Assembly (NCBI RefSeq): GCF_014656195.1
Contig: NZ_BNBY01000010.1
Coordinates: forward strand, 124,001 to 188,000
Origin: Kitasatospora xanthocidica
GTDB lineage: Bacteria > Actinomycetota > Actinomycetes > Streptomycetales > Streptomycetaceae
Direction: 5' to 3'
DNA length: 64,000 nt
Part shown: piece after piece, positions 8,616-16,711 of the stretch
Layout of the letters: each line of letters begins with the position of its first letter
Position numbering within the stretch: position 1 is the first letter of the stretch
Notes under the pieces: generated by a model
Told to the model about the DNA's origin: nothing
Seen by the model: only the letters and a program-made list of their open reading frames with translations
The model's database searches: none
Position numbers and translations under genes: made by a program

Positions 8616-9134
8616 TGCGGGTCGGGCCTCGGGTTTCCGAAGGGGACAGGTACACAGGGCGACACGGGCGGTCAGGTCCCGCCGTGCGGGCACTGCCTGA
8701 CGGATCGTTCGTCGCCGCACGGCGTGCCCCACCGTGTCCGCGCGAGGGCGGACGGGACACCTGTGCGGCTAGACGATATCGCGTCCGAAGGGGCGGCATG
8801 TTACGGGAGGGCGGCTTGCTCCGGCCAATCGACCCGCCCGTTCGCCCCCGGTTCGTCCGTGGTTCCTTCTCCGTCCCACCCTTTGTTCGCTTGGGTGTTC
8901 GGGGGTACGCGTGCTGCTCGGTTCGTCGCGGGGCCGGCGGCGGTGGCCGGTCGGTGGCCGGTCGGGAGGTTGTCGGAGGCCGGTCGGAGGTCGTTCGGTG
9001 GTCGTTCGCTGGCCGTTCGGCGGCCGGACTGGGTAGGGGACCAGGCGGACGGGGTATCCGTCGGCCGGGCCGATGCCCGATCATTGGTCGGCGGACCGTC
9101 AGAACGCCTGGCGGAAGGCAGGGGAGAGGGCGGG
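8616..9134. promoter_or_regulatory. Divergent intergenic region, DUF2637 / TerA-like
   Basis: About 520 bases with no convincing gene, between divergent starts. Between about 8930 and 9030 the sequence is a run of imperfect GGTCGG / GGCCGG / GTTCGG units, low-complexity filler rather than a defined operator. Promoters for both genes should lie here; I cannot place them. Confidence 0.4.
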
Positions 9135-9881
9135 ATGGTCTCGATCTGGGAGTACCTGCGCGGGGACAAGAGCTACACCTTCGACAACCCGGGTGGTCAG
9201 CACAAGGTCATACTCACCAAGTCGTCCCCGCAGCACGCGATCACCGGGTCGGCTGCCACCACCGGCTACCTCTACGTCAACCTGCACTGGTCGATGCGCG
9301 CGGGCGCCGGCCGGCCGAGCGCCGGGGACTCGATCAAGCGGTTCTTCAGCCCGAGGATCTTCAGCCCGCAGGAGCCGGACTCGCCGCAGAACGAGCCGAT
9401 GAACGTCGACCTCGACCTGGCCTGCATGTACGAACTGTCCGACGGCTCGACGGGTGTGGTGCAGCCGCTCGGCGGGCTCTTCGGCGACCTCCAGAGCGCG
9501 CCGTTCATCAAGCTCAGCGGCGACGACCAGTACGGGGCGCCGTCGGGCGAGACGATGTACGTCAACCTGGAGAAGAAGGACAAGTTCAAGCGGCTGCTGA
9601 TCTTCGTCTACATCTACGACGGCACACCGGCCTTCGAGCAGTCCCAGGCGGTGGTGACGATCGTGCCGCAGACCGGCCCGCGGATCGAGATCAAGCTGGA
9701 GGAACGGGCCAGGGCGGCGCGCTCCTGCGCCGTGGTGCTGATCGAGAACGCGGGCGACAACCAGCTGACGGTCCGCCGCGAGGTGCGGTACGTCAACGGG
9801 TTCCAGGCGGACATCGACCGGCTGTACGGCTTCGGGATGCAGTGGCAGCGCGGCTACAAGAACCAGTCGGGCGGCGAGTGA
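9135..9881 (+). CDS. TerA-like TerD-superfamily protein
   Basis: A 248-residue cytosolic protein resembling the TerA branch of the TerD superfamily. It lacks the KGGNVSLTK start and instead begins MVSIWEYLRGDKSYTF. The acidic core MNVDLDLACMYEL at about residue 88 corresponds to the FDLDASALL strand of TerD. The motif GDDQYGAPSGETMYVN resembles the TerA metal-site loop, and the C-terminal half (LLIFVYIYDG, then GFGMQWQRGYK) continues the fold. The ATG at 9135 follows GGGGAGAGGG; the very long upstream frame has no supporting site. It is divergent from the DUF2637 membrane gene and convergent with the Pro-tailed TerD gene. The family is secure; the subtype name rests on overall resemblance. 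Confidence 0.85.
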   Translation: MVSIWEYLRGDKSYTFDNPGGQHKVILTKSSPQHAITGSAATTGYLYVNLHWSMRAGAGRPSAGDSIKRFFSPRIFSPQEPDSPQNEPMNVDLDLACMYELSDGSTGVVQPLGGLFGDLQSAPFIKLSGDDQYGAPSGETMYVNLEKKDKFKRLLIFVYIYDGTPAFEQSQAVVTIVPQTGPRIEIKLEERARAARSCAVVLIENAGDNQLTVRREVRYVNGFQADIDRLYGFGMQWQRGYKNQSGGE

Positions 9882-9997
9882 GGCGGGGCGCGCGGCTGGG
9901 GCTGGGCGTGTGCCTGCTCGGGCCGTGACCCCGGGGCGGGGCCGCCGTCGTGGGGCGGCCGCCGTCCCGGGCGGGCGTCGTCAGCGGGCCGGTGTCG

Positions 9998-11188
9998 TCA
10001 GCGGGGCTGGAACTGCGGGCCCTGCGGGGGCAGGGCGAACTCCTCGCCGGTGGGTGCCGGCGGCTGGGCCGCCGGAGGCTGCGGCGGGACGGGCGGCTGC
10101 TGGCCGGTGCCGGGCTGCTGCGGGTAGCCGTAGCCGCTCTGGTGCGGCTGCGGCTGCGGCGGGACGGGCTGGTTCGGCTGGGGGTAGCCGTAACCGGTGC
10201 CCGGCTGCTGCGCCGGGTACGGCTGGTTCGGCTGCGGGTAGCCGTAGCCGGTCGCGGGCTGCTGCTGCGGGTAGCCGTACCCCGTGCCGGGCTGCTGCTG
10301 GGGGTAGCCGTAGCCGGTGCCGGGCCGGTGGCCCGGCGGCGGGGTGGGCGGGGCAGGCGGGACGGTCGGGGGCATGGTCGGCGGGGCCGTGGGCGGCGGC
10401 GGGGTGGCCGGGGCGTTAGCCGGCGCGCCGGTGGCGGCGCCGACCGGGACCGGAGCGGCCGGCGGCCCCGCCGGGGTCTGCGGTTGCGGGACGGCCGGGG
10501 CCAGGGTGAAGGTGCCCGGCTCGGCGGTGTTCGAGCGCGGGTCCGGCAGCGGGGTGCTGCGCGGGTCCACCGCGCCGGTGGGCGAGGCGGTGGAGGCGGG
10601 TGCCGGGGTCGGTGCCAGGCCGGGCGCGTCGCCCGCGGCCTCGTCCTCGACGGTGATGCCGAAATCGGTGGCCAGGCCGATCAGCCCGGAGGTGTAGCCC
10701 TGGCCGATCGCCCGGAACTTCCAGGACCCGGCCCGGCGGTACAGCTCGCCCGCGACCAGGGCGGTGACGCTCTCCGCGTCGGTGATCGCGAACTCGGCGA
10801 GCGCGGGCGCGCCGTCACCGGCCGCGGCGTCGAACAGCAGCAGCCGCAGGCCCGGCACCGCGCGGAACGACCCGCCCTCGGAGGAGCCGGCCAGCACCAC
10901 GCGGTCCACGTCGGCGGGCAGCTTGCCGAGCTCGACCTCGATCGTGTCGGCGATCTCGGTGCCGCCGGAGGTCTGCTGTTTGGGCAGGTGGCGGACCAGG
11001 CCGGAGGGGTGGCGCGGCTGGTTGTAGAAGACGAAGTCGGCGTCCGAACGGACCCTGCCGGTGGCGCCGAGCAGCAGCGCGGACGCGTCCACGTCCGGCG
11101 CACCGGGCGTGGCGCTCCAGCGCAGCACGGCGCGGACCGCCGCCGCCGGCAGTGCGATGTTGGCGCCCTTGGCCATCACGTGCGTCAT
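9998..11188 (-). CDS. TerD domain fused to a Pro/Gln/Gly/Tyr-rich repeat tail
   Basis: A 396-residue protein. Residues 1-190 form a TerD domain (MAKGANIALP start, DVDASALLL acidic motif, DFVFYNQPRHPSG, closing GYTSGLIGLATDFGITVE). The last 200 residues are low complexity: a Pro/Ala linker, then repeats of PGTGYGYPQQQ and GYGYPQPNQP type (residues about 290-365), then a Pro/Gln end. Such tails are usually disordered and may drive self-association or membrane and cell-wall contacts. The start is the ATG at 11188 with AGGA upstream; a GTG-led extension to 11869 would run through the divergent aldolase start and is rejected. It is divergent from the Ter biosynthetic operon, so expression may be linked. 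Confidence 0.9.
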   Translation of the reverse strand: MTHVMAKGANIALPAAAVRAVLRWSATPGAPDVDASALLLGATGRVRSDADFVFYNQPRHPSGLVRHLPKQQTSGGTEIADTIEVELGKLPADVDRVVLAGSSEGGSFRAVPGLRLLLFDAAAGDGAPALAEFAITDAESVTALVAGELYRRAGSWKFRAIGQGYTSGLIGLATDFGITVEDEAAGDAPGLAPTPAPASTASPTGAVDPRSTPLPDPRSNTAEPGTFTLAPAVPQPQTPAGPPAAPVPVGAATGAPANAPATPPPPTAPPTMPPTVPPAPPTPPPGHRPGTGYGYPQQQPGTGYGYPQQQPATGYGYPQPNQPYPAQQPGTGYGYPQPNQPVPPQPQPHQSGYGYPQQPGTGQQPPVPPQPPAAQPPAPTGEEFALPPQGPQFQPR

Positions 11189-11563
11189 AGCGGACCATCC
11201 TGCCTGTTCGCCACCCCTTCGGACAACGTGACCGGAGCGGTTCGCGCCGCGGCGGACTTTGCCAAGACTTGCGCTTCCCGGGGTTTGCCGCCGCCACGCC
11301 CATGATCGTCCAAGTGGACCGGGATGTTCCGGGAGTTCAGTGCAGGGGAACCGGGAGCGGCCGGATCCCGTCCGTACGATGGGCGGTCGTAGGGCCCCCG
11401 GGGGATTCGCCGGAGGGGCGCCGGCCGGCGGCGCGTCCGGGGAACCACGGGCCCGGTCAGCCGGTTGACCAGGGTGTCGGCCGGTGGCGGGGGCGTCGCC
11501 AAGCGTCGCCAGGCGTCGTCGGCAAGGGGCCGCAGGCCCGTCCACTTCCCGGAGGAGAGCACC
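11189..11563. promoter_or_regulatory. Divergent intergenic region ahead of the Ter biosynthetic operon
   Basis: About 375 bases between the Pro-tailed TerD gene and the citrate-lyase-like gene. No gene is visible. A GCGTCGCCA unit repeats three times with changes near 11490-11525. Promoters for both directions should lie here. Confidence 0.4.
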
Positions 11564-12772
11564 TTGCGCCATTTCGGCCACCTCGCCGAGGACGTACGCG
11601 GTCGGCTCTTCCTGGAGCAGCCGCGCGCGTTCACCGCGCAGAGCGAGCCCGAGGTGCTCGCCACCGCCCTCGGCGGCACCCTCTACAGCCCGGCCACCAG
11701 GCCCGCGCTGGCCGCGGACATCCGCAAACAGGCTGCTCGGGGCGTCGTCTCCATGGTGCTCTGCCTGGAGGACGCCATCGCCGACCACGAGGTGGGCGCC
11801 GGCGAGCGGAACCTGGTCGAGCAGTTGAATGACCTGGTCAAGGATTTCACCGACTGCGCACAGGATCACCCACTGCTCTTCATCAGAGTCCGGGCCGCCT
11901 CCCAGATTCCCGACCTGGCCGTGCGCCTGGGTCCGGCCGTCGAGCTGCTCAGCGGCTTCGTCCTGCCCAAGTTCACCCCGGAGAACGGCGGCGACTACCT
12001 GGTCGCGCTCGCCGCCGCCGAGGCCGCGACCGGACGGCGGCTGTTCGCCATGCCCGTCCTCGAATCACCCGGACTCGCCCACCTGGAGACCCGGCGCGAG
12101 CAGCTCTTCGGCATCGCCGCGCTGCTCGCCGCGCACCGGGACCGGGTGCTCGCCGTCCGGCTCGGGGTCACCGACCTCTGCTCCGCGTACGGCCTGCGGC
12201 GCTCGCCCGACCTCACCGCGTACGACGTCGCGCTGGTCGCGGCGGTGATCGGGGACGTCGTCAACGTGCTCGGCCGGGCGGACGGCACGGGGCACACCGT
12301 CACCGGGCCGGTCTGGGAGTACTTCCCGGTGCAGGAGCGGATGTTCAAGCCCCAACTGCGCCGCACCCCGTTCGCGGAGGCCTCGTTCGCCGCGCCCGCC
12401 GGGACGGCCGGGGCCTCCGGCGAGGAGGTCCGCCGGCGGATCATCGAGCACGACCTGGACGGGCTGATCCGGGAGGTCGAACTCGACCGGGCCAACGGCC
12501 TGCTCGGCAAGACCTGCATCCACCCCAGCCACGTGCCCGCCGTGCACGCCCTCTCCGTCGTCACGCACGAGGAGTACTGCGACGCCCGGGACATCCTCCG
12601 GCAGGAGCAGGACGGCGGCGGGGTACTGCGCTCGGCGTACACCAACAAGATGAACGAGGCACGGCCGCACCGGGCCTGGGCGGAGCGGATACTGCTGCGG
12701 GCGGAGGTGTTCGGGGTGGCCAGGGAGGACGTCAGCTTCGCCGAACTGCTCTCGGCCTGTTTGTGCGGCTGA
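11564..12772 (+). CDS. HpcH/HpaI aldolase / citrate-lyase-beta-like enzyme of the Ter biosynthetic module
   Basis: A 402-residue TIM-barrel enzyme of the HpcH/CitE superfamily, of the type associated with Ter gene clusters. It should cleave or form a C-C bond on a keto-acid substrate using a divalent metal. Characteristic stretches are VVSMVLCLEDAIAD, LLFIRVRA, FVLPKF, LFAMPVLESP, VLAVRLGVTDLCSAYGLRR and GKTCIHPSHVPAVH; acidic residues in the LEDAI and LES motifs are the metal-ligand candidates. I choose the rare TTG at 11564 because GGAGGAG lies seven bases upstream and alignment to the family begins there (LRHFGHLAED). It heads a three-gene operon with the phosphoribosyltransferase fusion and the HAD phosphatase. 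Substrate unknown; predicted to act in making a nucleoside-like metabolite. Confidence 0.88.
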   Translation: MRHFGHLAEDVRGRLFLEQPRAFTAQSEPEVLATALGGTLYSPATRPALAADIRKQAARGVVSMVLCLEDAIADHEVGAGERNLVEQLNDLVKDFTDCAQDHPLLFIRVRAASQIPDLAVRLGPAVELLSGFVLPKFTPENGGDYLVALAAAEAATGRRLFAMPVLESPGLAHLETRREQLFGIAALLAAHRDRVLAVRLGVTDLCSAYGLRRSPDLTAYDVALVAAVIGDVVNVLGRADGTGHTVTGPVWEYFPVQERMFKPQLRRTPFAEASFAAPAGTAGASGEEVRRRIIEHDLDGLIREVELDRANGLLGKTCIHPSHVPAVHALSVVTHEEYCDARDILRQEQDGGGVLRSAYTNKMNEARPHRAWAERILLRAEVFGVAREDVSFAELLSACLCG

Positions 12773-12902
12773 GGCCGGGCCGTTTCCTCCCGTTCCGGTA
12801 CGGCGGATAGGACGAACGCAGCACTGCAGCACTGCACGATTTGTACGTGCCACCGCACGCACGACCGCACGCACCACCGCACCACCGAAGGCAGGACCAG
12901 CA

Positions 12903-15548
12903 GTGACAGCAACACCGCAGACGTGGACCGGCCGTTGGGTCTCCGACCGGGCCGGGATCGTGCTCACCGGCTCCGAGCGCCTCCCCGAACTCGTCGGCCT
13001 GGCCCTCCGGGAGAACCGCAAGCGCGCCCACCTGCTGGTCTCCAACGTGCTCGGCAAGCACGTGCCGCAGCGGCCCGCCGTGGTCCACGGCGCCGGGCTC
13101 GAACTCGGCGGCAGGGTCCGCGAGCTGCTCGGCGAGGAGGCGTCCGCCCGGGCCGTCGTCCTCGGCTACGCGGAGACCGCCACCGGCCTCGGCCACAGCG
13201 TCGCGGACGGCCTCGACGCCCCCTACCTGCACTCCACCCGCCGGCCGGTGCCCGGGATGACCCCCCTCGGCGGCTTCGAGGAGGAGCACTCGCACGCCAC
13301 CTCGCACCTGCTGCTCCCGGCCGACCCCGCACTCCTCGCCGGGGACGGTCCGCTGGTGCTGGTGGACGACGAGTTCTCCACCGGCCGGACGGTGCTCAAC
13401 ACCATCCGGGAACTGCACGCCCGGCACCCGCGCGACCACTACGTCGTGGTCGCCCTGGTCGACCTGCGCTCCGCCGAGGACCGCACCCGGCTCGCCGACG
13501 CCGCCGCCGACCTCGGCGTCCGGCTGGACCTGGTCGCCACCGCGAGCGGCGGCGTCGAGCTGCCCGAGGACCTGCTGGACCGGGCCGAGCGGCTGATCGC
13601 CGAGGCGACGGGCGGCACGTCGGCGGTGGGTGCGGTGGCCCCGGTGGGTGCGGCTGGTGCTGCGGGTGGTTCCGTCGCTGCGGCCGGCCTCGCGCCGCTG
13701 GCCCGGGTCGCGCTGGACTGGCCCGCCGGGCTCCCCGACGGCGGGCGGCACGGCTTCACCCCCCGCGACCGCGCCCGGCTGGACGCCGCCCTGCCCCGGC
13801 TCGCCGGGCAGCTGGCCGAGGCCCTGCCCGCCGAGGCGCACCGGGTGCTCGTCCTCGGCTTCGAGGAGCTGATGTACGCGCCGCTGCGCCTGGCCGACGC
13901 CCTGGCCGGGCACCTCGGCGAGGACCGCGTCCGCTACTCCACCACCACCCGCTCGCCCGTCCTCGCGGTGGACGACCCCGGCTACGCCATCCGCACCCGG
14001 CTGGCCTTCCCCGCCCACGACGACCCGCGGGACGATGCCTCGCGCGAGCGCTACGCGTACAACGTCGCCCCCGGCAGCGACCCGGCGCGGCGCTTCGACG
14101 CCGTCGTGCTGGTGGTGGACGACGTCGCCGACACCCCGGCGCTGCACCGGGGCGAGCGGGCGCTGCTCGGGCAGCTGCGGGAGGTCACCGACCGGGTGGT
14201 GCTCGCGGTGCTGCCGTCGTACCGGCCGGAGGCCGGCGGCCCGTCGGCGGTGCCCGTTCCGTCGTTGCCCGCACCCCTGTACGGGCCGGCGTTCTCCTCG
14301 TACCGGGCCGAGGAGGTGGCCTGGCTGCTCAAGGACCTCTCCGGGGTCGCGCTGGAGGCGCCCACCGAGGAGCGCGAGGAGGCCGTCCAGAACGGCGGCG
14401 CGCACTACGCCGAGTCGCTGCCGGTCGAGTACCAGCCCAGCCCCGAGTACCAGGAGCTGTTCCACCAGGCGCTGCACGGTTCCGCCCGCCGGATCGCGCT
14501 CGCCGTCGGCACCGTCGCCGAGACGCTGCTGCGCGAGCGCGGCCCCGGGCTGGTGCTCGCCTCACTGGCCCGGGCCGGCACGCCCGTCGGCGTCCTGATC
14601 CGCCGCTGGCTGGCCTTCGCCCACGGCCTGACCGTGCCGCACTACGCCGTCTCCATCGTGCGGGGCCGCGGCATCGACCCCGTCGCCCTGCGGTACCTGG
14701 CCGCCCACCACCGGGCCCGGGACGTCGTGTTCGTCGACGGCTGGACGGGCAAGGGCGCGATCACCCGCGAACTCGCCGACGCGCTCGCCGGCACCGGCTT
14801 CGACCCGGACCTCGCGGTGCTCGCCGACCCGGGCCGCTGCGTGCGCACCCACGGCACCCGGGACGACTTCCTGATCCCGTCCGCCTGCCTCAACTCCACG
14901 GTGTCCGGGCTGGTTTCGCGCACCGTACTGCGGCCCGGGCTGATCGGCCCGGACGACTTCCACGGCGCCAAGCACTACGCCGAGCTGGCCGGGAGCGACG
15001 TCTCCGCGGTCTTCCTGGACGCCGTGGCCGCCTGCTTCGAGGAGGTCCGCGCGGCGGCGTCCGAGGGCGCCGACCGGCTCTCCGTCGACCCGGACCGGGC
15101 ACCCGACTGGGCCGGCTGGGCCGCCGTCGAGCGGATCAGCGCCGAGTACGGCATCGACAACGTCAACCTGGTCAAGCCCGGCGTGGGCGAGACCACCCGG
15201 GTGCTGCTGCGCCGCGTCCCCTGGCGGATCCTCGCCCGTCGCGGCGCCGGCGCCGACCTGGACCACGTCCGGCTGCTCGCCGCCCAGCGCGGCGTCGAGG
15301 TCGAGGAGGTGGACGGCCTGCCGTACACCTGCGTCGGCCTGATCCACCCGCGCTACAGCCGCGGGGCGACCGGGGCCGACGGGCGGGCGGCGGTGTCCGC
15401 TGAGGCTGCCGGGGCCGCCGGGGTTGTGGGGTCTGCCGGGGCCGTGGAGCCTGCCGCAGCCGCGGGGCCTGCCGGGGCCGTGGGGTTCGCCGCGTCCGCG
15501 GAGCCTGCCGCGGCCGCGGAATCCATGATCATCGAGGGGGAGTCCTGA
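12903..15548 (+). CDS. PRTase_2-TRSP-StiP fusion protein (Ter-associated phosphoribosyltransferase)
   Basis: An 881-residue fusion. Residues about 20-235 are a PRTase_2 domain with the phosphate-binding loop VLVDDEFSTGRT (D155, D156). Residues about 255-480 match the TRSP domain that normally follows PRTase_2. Residues about 490-820 match StiP (formerly PRTase_1), with a second PRTase-like loop VFVDGWTGKGA (D612) and SLARAGTPVGVL. The last 55 residues are an Ala/Gly/Pro tail of no known role. In many bacteria the PRTase_2-TRSP and StiP parts are separate genes. The GTG at 12903 follows GCAGGACC. The stop overlaps the HAD start (TGATG), so the two are translationally coupled. Predicted role: two glycosyl-transfer or cleavage steps on a ribose-phosphate intermediate. 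Confidence 0.88.
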   Translation: MTATPQTWTGRWVSDRAGIVLTGSERLPELVGLALRENRKRAHLLVSNVLGKHVPQRPAVVHGAGLELGGRVRELLGEEASARAVVLGYAETATGLGHSVADGLDAPYLHSTRRPVPGMTPLGGFEEEHSHATSHLLLPADPALLAGDGPLVLVDDEFSTGRTVLNTIRELHARHPRDHYVVVALVDLRSAEDRTRLADAAADLGVRLDLVATASGGVELPEDLLDRAERLIAEATGGTSAVGAVAPVGAAGAAGGSVAAAGLAPLARVALDWPAGLPDGGRHGFTPRDRARLDAALPRLAGQLAEALPAEAHRVLVLGFEELMYAPLRLADALAGHLGEDRVRYSTTTRSPVLAVDDPGYAIRTRLAFPAHDDPRDDASRERYAYNVAPGSDPARRFDAVVLVVDDVADTPALHRGERALLGQLREVTDRVVLAVLPSYRPEAGGPSAVPVPSLPAPLYGPAFSSYRAEEVAWLLKDLSGVALEAPTEEREEAVQNGGAHYAESLPVEYQPSPEYQELFHQALHGSARRIALAVGTVAETLLRERGPGLVLASLARAGTPVGVLIRRWLAFAHGLTVPHYAVSIVRGRGIDPVALRYLAAHHRARDVVFVDGWTGKGAITRELADALAGTGFDPDLAVLADPGRCVRTHGTRDDFLIPSACLNSTVSGLVSRTVLRPGLIGPDDFHGAKHYAELAGSDVSAVFLDAVAACFEEVRAAASEGADRLSVDPDRAPDWAGWAAVERISAEYGIDNVNLVKPGVGETTRVLLRRVPWRILARRGAGADLDHVRLLAAQRGVEVEEVDGLPYTCVGLIHPRYSRGATGADGRAAVSAEAAGAAGVVGSAGAVEPAAAAGPAGAVGFAASAEPAAAAESMIIEGES

Positions 15549-16390
15549 TGGGTGTTCTGGTGGCCAGCGATCTCGACCGGACGCTGATCTACTCCGACCG
15601 GGCCCTCGCCCTCGGCGTCCCCGACCGGCTCGCGCCGCCGCTGCTCTGCGTCGAGGTGTACCAGGGGCGGCCGCTGTCCTTCATGACCGAACGGGCCGCC
15701 GGCCTGCTGGCCGACCTCGCCCGGCAGACCCGCTTCGTCCCCACCACCACCCGGACGCCGGAGCAGTACGAGCGGGTCAGCCTGCCCGGCCCGACGCCCG
15801 GCCGCGTCCCCGAGTACGCGATCTGCGCCAACGGCGGGCAACTGCTGGTGGACGGCGAACCGGACCGGGACTGGCGGGCCGAGATCACCGCGCGGATCGC
15901 CGCCGGCTCGGTCCCGCTGGAGGAGGTCGTCCGACGGCTCGCCCTCTGCGCCGACCCGGAGTGGACGCACAAGCGCCGCGTCGCCGACGAGCTGTTCGCC
16001 TACCTGGTCGTCGAGCGCGCCGCCCTGCCGGAAGGCTGGCTGGCGGAGCTGACCGGCTGGTGCGCCGAGCGCGGCTGGGCGGTCTCGCTGCAGGGCCGCA
16101 AGGTGTACGCCGTCCCGGCACCGCTCACCAAGAGCGCCGCCCTGGAGGAGGTCGTCCGGCGCAGCGGCGCGACCACGGTGCTCGCGGCCGGGGACTCGCT
16201 GCTCGACGCCGACCTGCTGCTCGCGGCGGACGCCGGGTGGCGGCCCGGGCACGGCGAACTCGCGGACAGCGGCTGGACGGCCCCCGGCGTCACCGCCCTG
16301 GACGAGGTGGGGGTGACGGCGGGGGAGGAGATCGTCCGGCGCTTCCTGGCCGGGGCTACGGCGGGTCAGGCCGTAACGGTAGGGCGCTAA
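15548..16390 (+). CDS. HAD-superfamily phosphatase of the Ter biosynthetic operon
   Basis: A 280-residue HAD hydrolase that should remove phosphate from the product of the preceding enzymes. Motif I is SDLDRT, with nucleophile Asp8 and acid/base Asp10; motif II is in VPTTTRTPEQY; motif III is the Lys in APLTKSAAL; motif IV is AGDSLLDADLL. A substantial cap lies between motifs II and III. The ATG overlaps the preceding stop by one base, so this is the last gene of the operon. Its end overlaps the convergent FmdB gene by four bases. No signal peptide. Function as a phosphatase is well supported; the substrate is inferred only from context (a nucleoside-like phosphate). Confidence 0.9.
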   Translation: MGVLVASDLDRTLIYSDRALALGVPDRLAPPLLCVEVYQGRPLSFMTERAAGLLADLARQTRFVPTTTRTPEQYERVSLPGPTPGRVPEYAICANGGQLLVDGEPDRDWRAEITARIAAGSVPLEEVVRRLALCADPEWTHKRRVADELFAYLVVERAALPEGWLAELTGWCAERGWAVSLQGRKVYAVPAPLTKSAALEEVVRRSGATTVLAAGDSLLDADLLLAADAGWRPGHGELADSGWTAPGVTALDEVGVTAGEEIVRRFLAGATAGQAVTVGR

Positions 16391-16605
16391 CCGCAGCAGC
16401 CGCCGCCGCAGCAGCCGCCCCCTCCGCCGGCGGAGGGGGCCTGCGGGCCGGCGGCGGCCGCGCCGGTGACGGCGACGGTGGACAGCAGCTTCACGGTGTC
16501 CTCGTGGCCCTGCGGGCAGACGGCGGGGTCGTTGGCCTGCGCCATCGGGCGGCGGAGCTCGAAGGTGGCGCCGCAGGAGCGGCAGCGGAAGTCGTAGCGT
16601 GGCAT
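16387..16605 (-). CDS. FmdB-type zinc-ribbon protein with a Cys/Gly tail
   Basis: A 72-residue protein of the FmdB putative regulatory family. The N-terminal zinc ribbon reads YDFRCRSCGATFE, with Cys8 and Cys11; the second metal pair is unusual, CPQGH, giving Cys plus His instead of Cys-x-x-Cys. The C-terminus is a run of Gly and Cys (GGGGGCCGGGCCG), adding four Cys that could bind metal or form disulfides. It has its own ATG at 16605 and overlaps the convergent HAD gene by four bases. Members occur widely but their role is unsettled; regulation by zinc or formamide is known only for a few. I infer no specific pathway. Confidence 0.85.
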   Translation of the reverse strand: MPRYDFRCRSCGATFELRRPMAQANDPAVCPQGHEDTVKLLSTVAVTGAAAAGPQAPSAGGGGGCCGGGCCG

Positions 16606-16711
16606 ACCGGCAGGGTACCGAGGGGGCCGGCCCGGCGGTGCCCGTCCGGTACTCCGGCAGCTCCCTGGGCGGTGGTCCCGGAGGGTGTCCCGGCGGTGTC
16701 CTGGCGCTGTC

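Noticed and set aside
11189..11869. N-terminal extension of the Pro-tailed TerD protein to 623 residues
   Set aside because: It would overlap the divergent aldolase gene by 300 bases and has no family similarity or ribosome site.
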